The position numbers and the translations under genes were made by a program. Shown piece by piece: positions 1 to 12,045 of a DNA stretch of 64,000 nt. Numbering within the stretch: the stretch's first letter is position 1; each line of letters begins with the position of its first letter. Source of the stretch: Argyresthia goedartella (lineage: Eukaryota; Arthropoda; Insecta; Lepidoptera; Argyresthiidae); NCBI GenBank assembly GCA_949825045.1, contig OX463807.1, positions 38,522,749 through 38,586,748 of the forward strand. Reading direction: 5' to 3'. The notes under the pieces are model-generated. The model was given only the letters and a program-made list of their open reading frames with translations. It ran no database searches and was not told the DNA's origin.

Positions 1-9
1 TTTCTTCAT

Positions 10-963
10 ATGAGTAGGGTGATTAGCGCGGTGATAAGAAGTTGTGACATATGTCAAAAGGTCAAACCAAGTACTAACAATACCGTTGGTCCTTGTACAC
101 CGGTGTTGGCGGAAAAGTTGGGTGAGAAAGTTTTCTCGGACCTTTATGGGCCATTGCCCGTAGGTAAATTCGGATATCAATATATATATGTGATTCAAGA
201 CGTGTACAGTAAAGTAATAAAATTATATCCAATGCGAAAAGCGACAGGTAGGAGCGTGCTCGCTTGTACAAAGAGATTTCATAGGGAAATACCTATCGAA
301 ACTATAATTACGGACTCAGGACCACAGTTCATATCGAAAGTTTGGGAATTTGGACTCAAACAGCTGGGGATTCGGGTCACTCATACGTCGGTGTATTGTC
401 CAAATTCTAATAGCGTAGAAAGAGTGAATCGCGAGCTAGGTCGACTGATTAGAACTTATTGCGGCGGAAGTAATCGTTGTTGGGTCGACGTGTTACCGGA
501 CATTCAGAATTGCTATAATAATATCGAACACACAAGCACAGGCTTTGCGCCTAATGAGTTAGCGTTTGGTAGGCGGGAACCGTTAACTATTGACAAGGAA
601 TTAGGCGATGAATGGTTATTAGGCCATAGTGTGCGAGATACGGAACTGGTGCAAAATGTAGCGATAGAAAACTCTAAAAGTTCTAGTGAACGACGTAAGC
701 GACAGGCGGACAAACGGCGTAAGTTAGAAGTCTAAAGTATAGGTGATTATGTAAAACTTAAGACCTTTGTGCGTTCAAATAAAGAACATAAAATCATGCG
801 GAAATTTTCATTGTTGTATAAAGGGCCTTATGTTATTTCGGCAGTGGTATATCCTAACTGTTATACTTTAGTAGATCCGGGTTCAAATGAGATATTGGGT
901 AACTTCAATACTATAAATATAGCCAGGTATTATGTGAGGACGAATAAGGGCGTAGATAAATAA
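10..963 (+). pseudogene. Ty3/gypsy-type LTR retrotransposon pol, integrase end (5' cut by window, one stop)
   Basis: Integrase joins element cDNA to chromosomal DNA. From the window edge the frame shows the CxxC half of the zinc-binding region (C12, C15), then the catalytic core: D44 in SDLYGP, D102 in ITDSGPQF and E137 in NSVERVNREL. D102 and E137 have 34 residues between them, one fewer than the usual 35. One in-frame TAA at 733-735 interrupts the reading; the same frame then continues to 963 with the C-terminal SH3-like part (GDYVKL, then KGPYVI). A single nonsense codon in 318 codons means recent decay. RT, RNase H and gag lie left of the window. The DDE core is sure; the gypsy lineage is inferred. 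Confidence 0.85.
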
Positions 964-2660
964 GATAGTGTATAAAAGTTATATAATTAAGCTGTAAGCT
1001 GTAAATTTGAATAACTATTTTGTAGACTTAAGGATATCGCATGGTTTGGAAACAAAACAAAAAAAAAACAAAAAAAAACAATTTGTATATATATATAGTA
1101 ATACGAATTAGGATAAGTTGCGGGTAAGCGAGGTTGTATAGTTAGATAGATAAATAAGATAAGACAGGAGAGAACTCAATCGAGTTGTGTAAATATTATA
1201 TACATAATTGACAGATTCATCGGTCTGTGTACATGATTTGAGATGTCCGTACATATAGAGTAGATATGGATAAAGCATGGGTAGCATAGTGGTAATGAGA
1301 TCCTTGCTCCATGTTAACTGAGATAAACAGTGTCTCCAGGTCTGGGAGGGGGCTGTAATGGTACACGAGAGTCGGTACATTTGATACTTCATTCTGCGTG
1401 ATAGAGGGCTAGCCCAACGCCGCGCTGTTTTGAATACGAATCGGTTCAGATAACGTTTGGGAGTTTTGCGTAGCTAAGTGGCAAGTTAGCAAAAAAAAAA
1501 ACAGAGCCGACGCTTGGGATGGTTCGGAGAAGTTTACAGGTCAGTTTTTTTTGTCGCATTCCTGCGAGATGTGTAGAGATCAGAGCCGATTTGGCTGCGC
1601 GTTGAATAAAATTATGAATAACTAAATAATGAAAGGTTATTATGGAACGATACGGAGAAAGCTATTATGTTGATTGCAAATACACAATTGCGATTGAGGT
1701 ATAATATGGAGAGTCTGACACCGCTAGTCTGAATATCATTCTAGTGGTCTTTGCTACGCGCGTCTAGCGGTCGGGTATGCTTAATTAATCGCAACAAGCT
1801 TTTATTGGTCAGCGATCAACAGATTCTGTGTATCGGCAGTACCAAATGATTTGAGTGATCACCTACGGTTGATCATAGTGAATATGCGTACACACAATTT
1901 GTAGAACGGCGGATCTGCATGGCATGGTTGAAATTAGACCCTGTGTAGTTAGTGATAAAAAGCTTCGCTTGGGCAGAGCGTGTTCGCAAAGGACGCATAT
2001 AAATACGAGAGCGTGGGAGGGGAGAGCATTCAGTCTCAGCGTCTAGCTACTGTGACAGTCGTCTTTCACGAGTTCTAAACAGTTTTGTCTGCCGTGTTAC
2101 GCGTCAGAACTATACGAAATTGTGATTGAGAAGTTTCAGTGGGTTTTCGTGAGTGTCTGAAGCGCCGAGATATACCTCGGTTCCTAACCTTTATATCAAC
2201 CAACCCCAAACTCCAAAACTATCCTTGGGTCGTTAGAAAAGAACTTGTAAGTCAATTAATCTGAGTCTGAGTCTGGGCTTGGAGCGACCCTAAATTCCTT
2301 TTTCCTTCACCATAGGGTTCCTGGATTGGCTCTTAGGATATTCGCGGGCTAATCCTCTCCTCATTCCTTTCGAGTAGCGAGTTTTGTAATTCCCACACAC
2401 ACAGTCGTTAAACATTCAAGCACATTCAAATCAAACTCAACCATTTTCGAGTGGTGTCGATAATGGACGTGGTATAACACTAGGTTTTTAGACTAGGCTA
2501 GACAGGAGTTTAGTTGCGGCTAAACCTAGGTTGGCAGGGATAGGGAGACTGTTTGATCGATGAGGTTCCGCGGATGGAAATAACAAATTCAGAACAAAGT
2601 TAAACCGGTGTCAACACAGATAACATATCCTGTTGATATTTTGACATTTGAGTGTTGTCG
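964..2660 (+). other. Presumed 3' untranslated region and LTR of the gypsy element (ends not resolved)
   Basis: Downstream of the integrase stop there is no coding frame. An A-rich tract near 1050-1082 would suit a degraded polypurine tract, and a TATA plus initiator pair at 1998-2034 suits LTR transcription, so this is most simply the 3' LTR region. TG...CA ends and a target duplication could not be placed, because the second LTR is outside the window. About 30 bases at 1393-1420 resemble the end of the SINE seen at 42665 and 43540, so part of the tract may be a later insertion. Confidence 0.4.
1998..2034 (+). promoter_or_regulatory. TATA box and insect-type initiator
   Basis: TATAAATA at 1998-2005 is followed by TCAGT at 2030-2034, so the initiator A sits 34 bases from the first T of the TATA box. 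This spacing and the TCAGT start are typical of arthropod RNA polymerase II promoters, including LTR promoters. No clear downstream promoter element was found at +28 to +33. It probably belonged to the gypsy element ending at 963. Confidence 0.5.
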
Positions 2661-3862
2661 GGGACGCGCGAAGAGATCAATTTACAGTCTAAAGTTCATT
2701 GTTTAGGTCCGGGTAGGTGTTTTGCATTGCCTTGGGTCAGGTTGGATTCAAGTTGCATCTTTAAATTAAATGTAAATGTCGCTGGAGGTCTAATGTGTAG
2801 GCTGAGTCGGTATATATGATTTGGCTCAGCCCAGGACGTGCTGTGGCTAGTGGAATTCATAGTTCGGTATTTATTGAACTATCCACTCCGCTATGGTGTG
2901 GGTTAGATCTCCTAAAACAATAATGCTTGCGTTTCGATAACATCCAGCTCAAATTGCGCAGAGTTGAAGGTTTCAAAACGTTACGGACCTTTTGAGGTAA
3001 CCGCTAGTTCAGAACCCATTTCGGAAAATCAAATCGCAATTGTGTAAACCGGTCTTTTCGGATCGTTATTGCCGTGAACCAAATATATAATTGGAACCAC
3101 CACAAGCCGCTACTAGCGAGCACATGAAATATCAGTGAGTACTCACGTCGTAAAACTACGACGGATATCTATACGATATCACAAACAAATATTATAAACT
3201 GTGGTCGACCACTAAAAACTAAAAGAAGTTCCATACGCCCATATATACAAACCCAAATGGTACCATCACATAAAATATAACAACGATCGTTCTGGCGCAA
3301 TACACCGCTGACTGATGTGAATTACCGGCTCGCGGACATATATGCTTTCTCTGTCTAACTTGAAACTGTAACTTCCTGAACCAAACTTCGTTCGACTATT
3401 GTACGCCTAACGGACTTCTCGACGAACGAGAAATTCAGACTTATCATTCTTACTTACAAATCTTACAGCTGAATCGGGTCCTCTCATTTTAGGATAGATA
3501 GAATAGACGATCATAGCTACTGATAGCGGCGGCTCGACCTTAGCTTTGTGCCGTTACAACAACACTTTGATTCGTTAGGCAAACAGAAATACAAAAAGAA
3601 TACGAAAAAACATAATTTTATCATTTTTACCTGGTTATTAACTTTTTTCCGCAGCACAAATGAAGGAAATCTACCTACCCGAAAGTTGCAATGGTCAAAA
3701 GTTACGAAAATAATTCTTCTAGCGCTACCTAGCGGTGATTTTCTAAGAAACAGATATCAGATGACGCTGGTTTAGTACTGCACTCCACAAATGATGTCGC
3801 TAGACGTCACAAAAAAAAACATAAATTTAGGTGCACACAGGTGTACCCAGGGTCTTAAGAGG
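2661..3862. other. No gene recognised
   Basis: AT-rich sequence with stops in all frames apart from short chance frames. No terminal repeats, SINE head or coding similarity was recognised. It may hold further internal or LTR sequence of decayed gypsy elements, since an RNase H remnant follows directly. Confidence 0.4.
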
Positions 3863-3990
3863 TTAAATGACTCTGAAAAATGATTCAGCATAATAGAAAA
3901 AGAACTCCTTGCAATTGTATGGACAATACAAGACCTTCGCCCATACCTTTAGGGAAATTAATTCATCACTATATACTGACCATAGATTAT
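3863..3990 (+). pseudogene. Ty3/gypsy RNase H fragment
   Basis: RNase H removes the RNA strand during reverse transcription. Frame 3863 reads LNDSEK, a stop, then the hallmark block IEKELLAIVWTIQDLRPYL, matching the conserved E...ELLAIV motif of gypsy-group RNase H. A few codons later, in another frame, YTDHR appears, the TDH block that follows in this domain. The piece has a nonsense codon and at least one frameshift, and nothing else of pol is attached. It belongs to an older gypsy copy than the one ending at 963. Confidence 0.7.
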
Positions 3991-4121
3991 AGATTCCTAT
4001 ACTTCATTAAGCTCCTGACACCAAACCATATCAAGTCTTAGTAGACATATGGTTTAAAAATGAACTCTCAGTCAAGGCCGTCTCGCACCCAAAACAATCA
4101 ATCTTAAAAGTACTTCTGCCT

Positions 4122-4403
4122 TCAGGCAATACCGAACTTGTCAAACAACAAGTTAAGAGATTGTCTGGTACCTAGAGTTATGGCCTGGGACTTGCTCGGG
4201 TTAACCAGGAGTCCGAAGGATGAAGCCCAGCTTCTGACCCCCTCCAGATCAGCGTTCAGTACCTCTACAGCAGAGTTTACATCGTAATGAGAGAAGTGGC
4301 GATAAACCTGGAGATCATCAGCATAAAGATGATATGAGGAAGACAGGATGTCTGAGATGGAGTTTATAAAAATCGAGAAAAAAATCGAGGATAACATTTT
4401 CAT
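4122..4403 (-). pseudogene. Non-LTR retrotransposon reverse transcriptase fragment
   Basis: This 93-codon piece carries the end of the palm: HLYADDLQVYRHF with the catalytic YADD box, then an amphipathic stretch ending GLLVNPSKSQAITLG, the normal position of the KT/KS-xxM thumb-side motif in CR1/Jockey-group enzymes. Endonuclease, fingers and C-terminal part are missing on both sides, so it is a scrap of a dead copy. The clade cannot be fixed from so short a piece. Confidence 0.75.
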
Positions 4404-5993
4404 TTTAAAACTGTCAGTTTGAATATTGCCAGCTACAGGATAATTTTAAGAAACATTTACCTGTTAAAAATAAAATTCTCCTTAATTTAATAATCCTTAA
4501 ATAAATCACTTCAATCCTTAAATAATCCTTAAATAAATCATCAATTAAGGGTTAAGTCAGTATTAATTATTTTTTTACACATCACAAATCATTAAAATCA
4601 CTCAGAAAACCACTCGTATCTAAGCAGTAAACTTTTCAATAATATCTGAAAAACACAAAAGAAGAACTAAAGGAGCATCCCCTGATAGCTTTCTTTCGCG
4701 AGCATTCTTAAACAAGCAATCACCGGCGAGCAACTATAATAACAATCGCTGGGCTCAACGTTCACGCCACTCGAATGTTCGACGCCAAATGCTCATTACA
4801 CGCGAATTCTCCCAGTGAGGACGTTCGTATAGTCAATAAGTAAGGTTGAGTATTGGTCAAATCATTTGATAATTTGGTAACCATAAAATAAAAAGTGATG
4901 CTTCAAATCGTCAAGACTTTATGGCTGTCCACTAGCTTGTCTAAAACTTAATTATCTGCCAGACATTGGGTTGATGTTTCAACAAAACGATTGGATGCTT
5001 CACGAAAACAGTGCAGACTTGTCATAACATACGTCTATCTCACATTCCTTCAAACACCAATGTTATAATAAAATTTAAAATAAGGAGTGATTGATGGCTG
5101 TGTTAAGCAAAGAGATCCGATTCACGAATTATGGTATTTAAAGTAAAATTTGCTTTTAGTAAAAAATATATATGTATATCTAGTAAAAGCAAGGAATAAA
5201 ATTCCCGCATACAATTTTATTAAGAAAATATGCAATTTGAAATAAATACGCCTGAAAAAATATGAGGATTAGAATATGTCCGATTATAAAAACAAGACGT
5301 TGAGAAAATTTGCAATTAAAAAGCTGCGATCGAAGACAAAAGCGATTAAACGTATTCGCTACTACTTAAAAGTCGGACCATGAAATTTCACAAGTTGAAA
5401 CCAAGAGATCGCGAAAAAATGCGAATGCTGAAAGTCACTGCACGGGAAAACGATCCAGCGGAAGCTGTCTAACAAATCGCCAAATCAAGCGTTCAAATTA
5501 ATGATGAAATTATATGTGAAGCCCAGTTACAATTTTTACATGGACCTTACCATGGCTTGCTGCAGGCCATATTTTAGAAATGATGTGTTACAATGACTTT
5601 TCGTTGTTAGGGTTACGTACCTTTTTTTTTGGGTGAATAAAGTTTAATATTAATTATCACTGACTCATACATTTCAAGACAAACGGTAAAGGTGTTTATC
5701 TACACATGTATCATTAAACCTTTTTACTGCGTCCAAAAACCGCACGTTACGATCAGCATAATGTTACACTACTTTGTAAAAACTAATTTCTTATCTGAAT
5801 ATTGAAAATTATGACCATAATGTGTAAATTTTCTACATATTATGACATTCAAATTTCGAACGCCGACGCCCGCCTGCGTGCCGCCCCTACTTTGACTGTG
5901 AAGTTGGTACTACAGTACAAGCTAAACAACTGCAGAGCCACAATGCCGGTCAAACATGCGGTTTCTGAACATATCAAAGAGAGCTAATGATAT
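4404..5993. other. No gene recognised
   Basis: AT-rich sequence. A block near 5280-5470 (many Lys codons on the plus strand, several stops) looks like a decayed coding segment, but no family was recognised. The 5802-5987 frame has no supporting motif and is taken as chance. Confidence 0.4.
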
Positions 5994-6150
5994 GCGTGTA
6001 GATAAATTAGTATATGTAACTGTACATAATTAGGCATTAAAACTCTCGAGTGATATTATTATGAAACTCGCCTTCGGCTCGTTTCATAAACCCACTCTCA
6101 AGTAGGCATGCCCTCCATTATGTAGCAGTCACATAAACTACTATTAAAAT
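5994..6150 (+). repeat. Dispersed repeat, family R1, copy 1
   Basis: The stretch from TGTAGATAAA through GTAACTGTACATAA and the following block matches 20920-21055 in order and orientation (GTGTAGATAAA, GTAACTGTACATAACTAGG, then CCCACACTCAA, CATTATGTA). No coding capacity and no tRNA-like head. It may be an end of a non-autonomous DNA element; the copy here runs straight into the 6154-6206 hairpin. Confidence 0.55.
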
Positions 6151-6153
6151 TTA

Positions 6154-6206
6154 CTAAAAGTGTACTTAATGCACCCAGGACCTAGGTGCATTAAGTACAC
6201 TTTTAG
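6154..6206. repeat. Perfect 22-bp inverted repeat (hairpin)
   Basis: Bases 6154-6175 are the exact reverse complement of 6185-6206, separated by nine bases. Arms begin CTAAAAGTGTACTT. The structure may be the end of a MITE or a foldback copy. No promoter or poly-U tract suggests a terminator role. Confidence 0.8.
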
Positions 6207-7124
6207 AACGAGTTAGGACCATAATTTTTCCGCCCGAAAACCCAAAATCAAGCGGCGAAGGTGCTATTTTTAGCTCAGAAGTCGGAAAAGGAACTTTTTT
6301 GACAAACGTCAATTTTTAATGTTGTTTCCCCACAAATGTTTACAATAGAATATTCAGTTCTCTCGGTGACGTATGTAAAAAAAAGTTCCTTTTTAGGTAT
6401 CAGGAGCGGCCAGGGTCTGGATTCTAATACGTATATCTAATATGTCTACGATGTGACAACGGCAGTTTACTTGCGATCCATTATTTATCTAACGTTTCCG
6501 TATTTCGTTTTGTTCGGGAGCTCCCTAACAAGACGCGTCAAGTATTATGCGGTTCCACCGAGAAATAAATTAGCGATTGAGTGATTTTGCCACCTGGAGC
6601 AATTAACACTGGTTAGTGAAACAACGTTAACCACTCGCAGACATGATCTACGACGGGACAGCTGGCGCCCACGTCCGGTGCGACACTAACAAAATATCAT
6701 ATTCTCGATTCCGTAGCGACGCAACCATATACCTATACATTTGTCAAACCGAACGCGAAAATTGATTGTGGGAATAAATATATTGAATCGAACCTGAGCC
6801 CTGTGACATTTGTGATGTTATGTCATGTACATAAACACTATGATGGAATTCTGAAGGTTTGTAAACTAACTAATTATCAGTAAGAACACAAAGAGATGAA
6901 ATTCCCTAGTACGACGACACTGCTATTTCCCTCTAGCGCACTTTAAAACTTTCGGTTCAGCCAACTTTGAATTATTAATTAACTCCGCAGACACCTTTTC
7001 TATACCTCGAGTCGAGTATGCTGTCAGTGACAGCTGGCAAAGATTTAACTAGATCCTGTTTTAATAAATTCCTGTTTTTAGTTTACGATCCGTCCCTACG
7101 AACATTAACATTTATATATAGGCA
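6207..7124. other. No gene recognised
   Basis: Mixed sequence with repeated CpG-containing blocks at 6650-6720 but no open frame of note, no terminal repeat pair and no recognised family. Confidence 0.4.
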
Positions 7125-7300
7125 TATACATTGTTTCTGGCCCCACACTAGGATACCCTGTGTCGTGGGAACCAGAAACAGCGATATCACACACATATAA
7201 ACATCCAAGACCTGTTTTTTTTCTTTATCCCCAGCTGGGGATCGAACCCGGGACCTCTCGCATGTTAGGCAGAGCCACAACCGCCACAGAGGTCGACACT
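7125..7300 (-). mobile_element. tRNA-derived SINE, minus strand
   Basis: Read on the minus strand from about 7300, the head contains TGCCTAACATGCGAGAGGTC followed by GGGTTCGATCC, a good polymerase III B box. The body then has TCTTGGATGTTTATATG, which recurs in the SINEs at 56120-56365 (minus) and 58427-58675 (plus). The A box is weak. This is a SINE copy and not a tRNA gene: there is no acceptor stem pairing. Confidence 0.7.
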
Positions 7301-7351
7301 TTGAAATTGCTATCCGTAAATAAGTAACCATCAACATTTCTTATGCGACAT

Positions 7352-7372
7352 TTCACCTAGGTCCTAGGTGAA
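7352..7372. repeat. Short perfect palindrome around CCTAGG
   Basis: Two 10-base arms (TTCACCTAGG and its complement) with a single central base. One of several CCTAGG-centred palindromes in this part of the window. Confidence 0.6.
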
Positions 7373-7400
7373 TCAGTTTAGGTGAAATTAAGTTATCCTA

Positions 7401-7667
7401 TTGGAAACTCCTGCCGATGCTCTAATAAACCTCAAAAAGCAGATTGAACGTTTAATTAGAGACAATCCTACTTCGGAAATCGTTGTCACTCAAAAAACTC
7501 TTCCTGTAAATGCATCTGTTGTTAACTCAAATCCAATATCTATCTCTGCACCTCTTCCTCCTACAGTTATCCAAATGCCACCGAAGAAATTGGTAACCGA
7601 AGTAAAAATATGTTTTATGATGGCACTAAATGCCCCAATCCTTTCTGATGAAAATAAACTAGTTTAG
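7401..7667 (+). other. Unassigned open frame, possible gag remnant
   Basis: An 88-codon frame without an ATG at its start. It begins with a short predicted helix (ALINLKKQIERLI), then a Ser/Pro/Val-rich linker. Following sequence to about 7880 keeps weak coding character with stops. The layout is loosely like a gag N-terminal region, but there is no matching motif, so the assignment is a guess. Confidence 0.2.
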
Positions 7668-8223
7668 ATTCTTTAGGCCTATTCCTATGGAAAACCTTTT
7701 AGATCAAACTTTGAGCTCTTTACTTACAAGAACTTCATTGGTTTAGTTACCAAAGGAACCGATACTACGACATGACTTGGGCTAAACTTTGTGACTTGTA
7801 AAGAATATTGGTGAGTTTGACTATGAATACAAGCTCATTAACTCTATCAACTTACGTACACAAGGTGAATCATAATTTAAGTTTCTGTCATGTTTGAAAT
7901 ATTTTCTCGCAGTGGGGGTTTTCCAGGGGAGGCAACTTAGGCTGCGCCTCACCTCTCACTATGCACCCTACCTACCACCTACATCAAAATACAAATACAT
8001 AAATACACTTAGTGTACGGTAAGATATTTTTTTATTAATTAATCTATAGTATAAAAACTAGCCTACCTCAAAATTGGATATCCTGCCGAAATTCCCGCGA
8101 TGATCGCTGCACCGCAAACCATTTTTATTTTACCCACCCGCGGCGCGACCTTCTGTACGTAGCTATAGCACACAATTTGCTTTGCGTGAGGCTGGATGTT
8201 TTAAAAATTGTCTAGCGCCGCTT

Positions 8224-8294
8224 GATTGCGCATGGATACCTAGGTATCCAAGAATTTGTAACCTCCCGATTGCGCGTGGATACCTAGGTATCCA
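8224..8294. repeat. Two tandem copies of an 18-bp perfect palindrome
   Basis: TGGATACCTAGGTATCCA occurs at 8233-8250 and again at 8277-8294. The nine bases before each copy (GATTGCGCA / GATTGCGCG) are also shared, giving a 44-base period. Each palindrome is perfect. The neighbouring 7881-8223 stretch shows no gene. Confidence 0.85.
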
Positions 8295-8458
8295 GAGGCT
8301 TTGTGTGATATTGTAGCTTTATTACTAATAACCCCGTTTGCATTGCGCAATGAATCGGAAAAATCTGATATCACTAAATCGTGTTTCCGCCCCTGTCCTG
8401 AATTTAAAAAATTGTTTAAAAATGACTTAAAGAATGGTAGGAAAACATTCGTCCGTTC

Positions 8459-8476
8459 AAACTCAAACTCAAACTC
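8459..8476 (-). repeat. 3' terminal microsatellite tail of copy A
   Basis: Three repeats of a six-base unit (GAGTTT on the minus strand) directly after AATAAATGAGTTT. Such tails mark the 3' end recognised by the element's own reverse transcriptase, so they set the downstream limit of copy A. Confidence 0.75.
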
Positions 8477-8710
8477 ATTTATTCATGAACACAGGTACAT
8501 GGTAATAAGGTGTTAGTGGTTTATACAGTTCTCTATGTTCTACCATTTTGGCATATGAATTTTTGTTACCTACACAATCAAGTTAAAGTACGATATCAAA
8601 AGGGAAAAACAAACAAATATGCATGCAAAAATAAAAATTAAAAAAGATATAAGTTGTTGGGTTACAGAATGTCAGACATGATACTCGTAGTCTCGTAGCT
8701 TGTTAGTTAT

Positions 8711-10492
8711 TTATCGAGACTTATCAGTTAAATACGAATTAATATTACAATAACATTTTTGAACAAGCAGGTTGTTAAGTTTCTTCTTAAATTGAGCAAT
8801 TGGTAAATCTTTAATAACATTTGGCACTTGATTGTAAATTTTAAGTGCCATACATAGTATGTTTTTTTGCATCAAAGCTGTATGAGCCTCAGGTAAACAA
8901 AGTTTATGTCGGAACTGACTACGTAGGGCTCTGCTTTAGACTGCAGAGGCCTTAACGAAATATTCAGGATGACACTTTACAAAGACAGCTACTTCATAGA
9001 TGTAGAGACATGGTAGAGTAAGTATATTATGTTTTTTGAACATAGGTTCACAACTGTCCATTACCCTAAGACCACACCTTACGCATCTTTTCTGAGCCCT
9101 AAATACTTTTTCCTATTCTGTAGAGTTACCCCAGAATATAACACCATAGCGCAATATTGAAGAAACAACTCCATGGAACGCTGTTAGTGCGCTTGTTATA
9201 TTTAAAACTTTTGATACCTTATAGAGTAAATATGCCGAACTACTTAATCTTTGACAGAGTTGAATACAGTGTGCCTTCCAATTCAATTTGTTGTCTATAA
9301 CTAAACCTCAGAATTTTGTTATTACAACTTCTTCTATTTGTGTACTCTCATATTGAATATTTAAAGCATCTAGTTTTGATTGTCTCTGGAAAAAGTTCAT
9401 AAGTTTTGTTTTATATAAGTTTACTAACAAGTTTTTATTAGTCATCCAGTCAATAATTCCTTTTAAAGCGTCATTTATCTTAAAATTACTATCCATAGAT
9501 TCATCACATTTAATTATCATTGTACTATCATCAGCAAACAATGTCATCGGGTTAGTTGTGTTACTAGGTAGGTCATTAATATAAATTATAAATAATAGGG
9601 GCCCAAAGACACTTCCCTGGGGTACACCGCACAGAATTTGTCTCTCTTTTGATTTGTAAGTACGTTCAACTTTATTATTTGTACATATTGTAGGAATTTC
9701 AGTATACTGTTTCTTATTTTCTAAATTCGACTCTATAAGACTCAATACATTTCCACGTATACCAAGAAGTGTATGATCTACATAATCGAACGCTTTGGTC
9801 ATGTCCATATAGATTGCAACAATTGGTTTTCTTACATCCATACTTGTAATTACCTCGTTCAGGAAATCGTACACAGCTATATTGATTGTTTTGCCTTTAC
9901 GGAATCCTTTCTGTTCGTCCACTAAAATATTAAATTTGTCAAGGTATGCAACTAAAGCCTTACTGAGGATGTTTTCAAATACTTTGGACATAATGGAGGT
10001 TAGCGCAATTGGTCTATAGGTCTTCATTTCTGATCTTTCAGATTTTTTATATAATGGTTTCACAATCACTGGTTTAAGCGCCTCTGGATACGATCTATAC
10101 TCTATGGCAAGGTTAACAATGTGACTGATGGGTTGGGCAATTACATGCTGGACTTTCTTTGTTATCTTTGTGTGGAACCCGTCAAAACCTACACTGTTCT
10201 TATTTTTTAATTGACTAATGGCATCAATGATGTCGTTTGGGTTAGTTGGAGGCATAAACATTGATTGTGTTTGTGTCATGATTTTGGCAATGTATGTGTC
10301 ATTGGATGTTGCTTTACTGATTGGTCCAATATGGTCAACGAAATAATTACTAAAAGCTTCAACTATCTGTTGAGGATCCGAGATTTCACCAGCATCTGTT
10401 TTAATTTTATATATTGGTACGTTACGTAGTGAAGACCTAGCGCTATTTATTATATTCCAAGCTGTTTTAGACTTGTTGGTACTTATTTTCAT
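8711..10492 (-). pseudogene. CR1-like ORF2, reverse transcriptase and C-terminal domain (copy A)
   Basis: The enzyme copies element RNA at a nicked target. Visible in order: fingers (IVKPLYKK, YRPIALTSIMSK), palm motif A AFDYVDHTLL, GVPQGSVFGPLLFIIYINDLP-type motif B, catalytic FADD in MTLFADDSTMII, thumb motif KTKLMNF. The frame runs 10492 to 9308, meets TGA, then continues in the same frame through LRYGVIFWGNST and the C-terminal helices to a stop at 8711. Beyond 9308 there are three in-frame stops in all (TGA, TAG, TAA) and no frameshift. So the copy is dead through point changes only, which points to moderate age. Confidence 0.85.
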
Positions 10493-11602
10493 TTTGTAGT
10501 CATTTTGCGATTTTTGAGTTAGTTTAATTATTTTCTTAAAACTTGCCTGATATGTTTTAAAAGCTTCATGGTTCTCTGGAGTGGGTTTAGATCTATAATT
10601 CCAAAGTAGTTCCTTGTTTTTTGCTACAGGTTTTGATCCCGCGAGAAATCCATTTGGGTTTTTTGTCTGTTTTTATAGTTTAGGATATATAAGGAAAGCA
10701 TAGATCATATATTAGACTGAATAGTTCAAAGAAGCAATCGTAAGCTTTGTTGGGATCATTACAAATATAAACTTCTGAGAACGATAAAGACTGCAGGTGT
10801 TGTTGAAATTTCATCATATTTTCCTTACTATAGTCTCTTCTTTGTATCTTCCATGAGTTAATTTTACACGTTTTCCTAACTGGGCATTTTAGAAGTTGGG
10901 CTGAGTGGTCGGATAGACCAAAATCAACTACCTTTGCTTCACTACCAAGCTTAATGTTATGGGCAAAATTATCTAAACATGTCCTTGACACTGGCCTAGT
11001 GGGTTCTTTCAAAGCTAGCCGAAGATTATACCCTTGCAAGTAATTTATGAAATCTAATGAAGTGGTATTTTGCTCCAAAATATTGATATTAAAGTTCCCA
11101 CATACAATAATGCATTTGTTCATATTTAAGTATAGCCTCCGCAAGATATCTATTTATCTATTTGATCGTAGAAAATTTCTAAGTACCTAGATTTTTTCTT
11201 TGATTTTGTGACTCTATATACACAGGCTACAATAACATGGTAATCGACTAATTCCACCGCACAGCACTCAAAAATGCCTTTGATAGATAATTTAGAAATA
11301 TCACTTAGATTTCTACATTGTAACCCTCTCTTTACTAGTTTGCAAGCTCCTCCTTTCCTCTCGTTATCTCTGTAATAGAAACCTGTTAAATCATAGTCAG
11401 TTATAGTCAATAAAAATTCTTGGCCTGACAGTATGTTGTGCTCTGTTATACAAATGACATCAATTGGAGATTGTTTCTTCTCTAGTTCATCCAAATATAT
11501 TGTAAGAGTATCAGATTTAGAGATAAGGCCAGCTATATTCTGATGCAGTATATTTATATGATCAGCGAAGAGATCTGAATTGAAATTATTATGATTATGC
11601 AC
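10493..11602 (-). pseudogene. CR1-like ORF2, APE endonuclease and linker (copy A)
   Basis: The endonuclease nicks target DNA to prime reverse transcription. Motifs in order: ILHQNIAGLI (Asn), VICITEHNI (catalytic Glu), CGNFNIN, TCLDNFAHNI and LSDHSAQ (Asp-His pair). In the GDFN box the Asp is replaced by Asn, which should abolish activity. The frame is broken between 11150 and 11144 and again before 10492. The EN ends near 10870 and a basic linker leads into the RT. Confidence 0.8.
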
Positions 11603-12045
11603 GAAAAAATTCTAGGGTCTTTGGCTGCTTCTCAGTGTTTGAATTATAATCCGAAGTAGTAACCGCGTTTCGTTTCCCCAATTTTCAAAGTGACAGTTGA
11701 CGTTTAAAGTCCGCTAGAGAGCGTCAGTAGCCATACAAGTTACTATAAATTGACTGAAATGCGTTTCGTTTTTAATTTTGCATTTTTATCGAAACTGTAG
11801 TCGATAGTGACAGGCAGCCCTACGTTTACTTAAATCGATCATTAACTAATGACAATTAAAAAATCGTCTCTGTGTTGTACCAGCCATTAAGTAATTTAAT
11901 AGCAATTACCTAAATACGCATTAGCGTTAACTTAACGAACGACTCTGAGTGCGGCTGTGAGTGTGCATATCAACCGAAGTTACCCAGTTTGTCTTAGTTC
12001 CAGAATTTACTGCTAGAGGTAGCTGCTCTTGTGTTTTGGCGTAGT

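Noticed and set aside
1108..1392. 94-codon minus-strand frame downstream of the integrase
   Set aside because: Lies in presumed LTR/UTR sequence, is Tyr/Leu/Ser-rich without motif and has no relative in the window.
3420..3480. Possible mini-exon with a GTAAGT donor on the minus strand near 3455
   Set aside because: The implied exon is only about 11 bases, AT-rich and without a pyrimidine tract.
5802..5987. 61-codon plus-strand frame
   Set aside because: No motif, adjacent to dispersed repeat R1, composition like flanks.
7225..7300. tRNA-like B boxes here and at 40470, 40640, 42800, 56300 and 58485 as possible tRNA genes
   Set aside because: None folds into a full cloverleaf with paired acceptor ends, and each continues into a shared SINE body.
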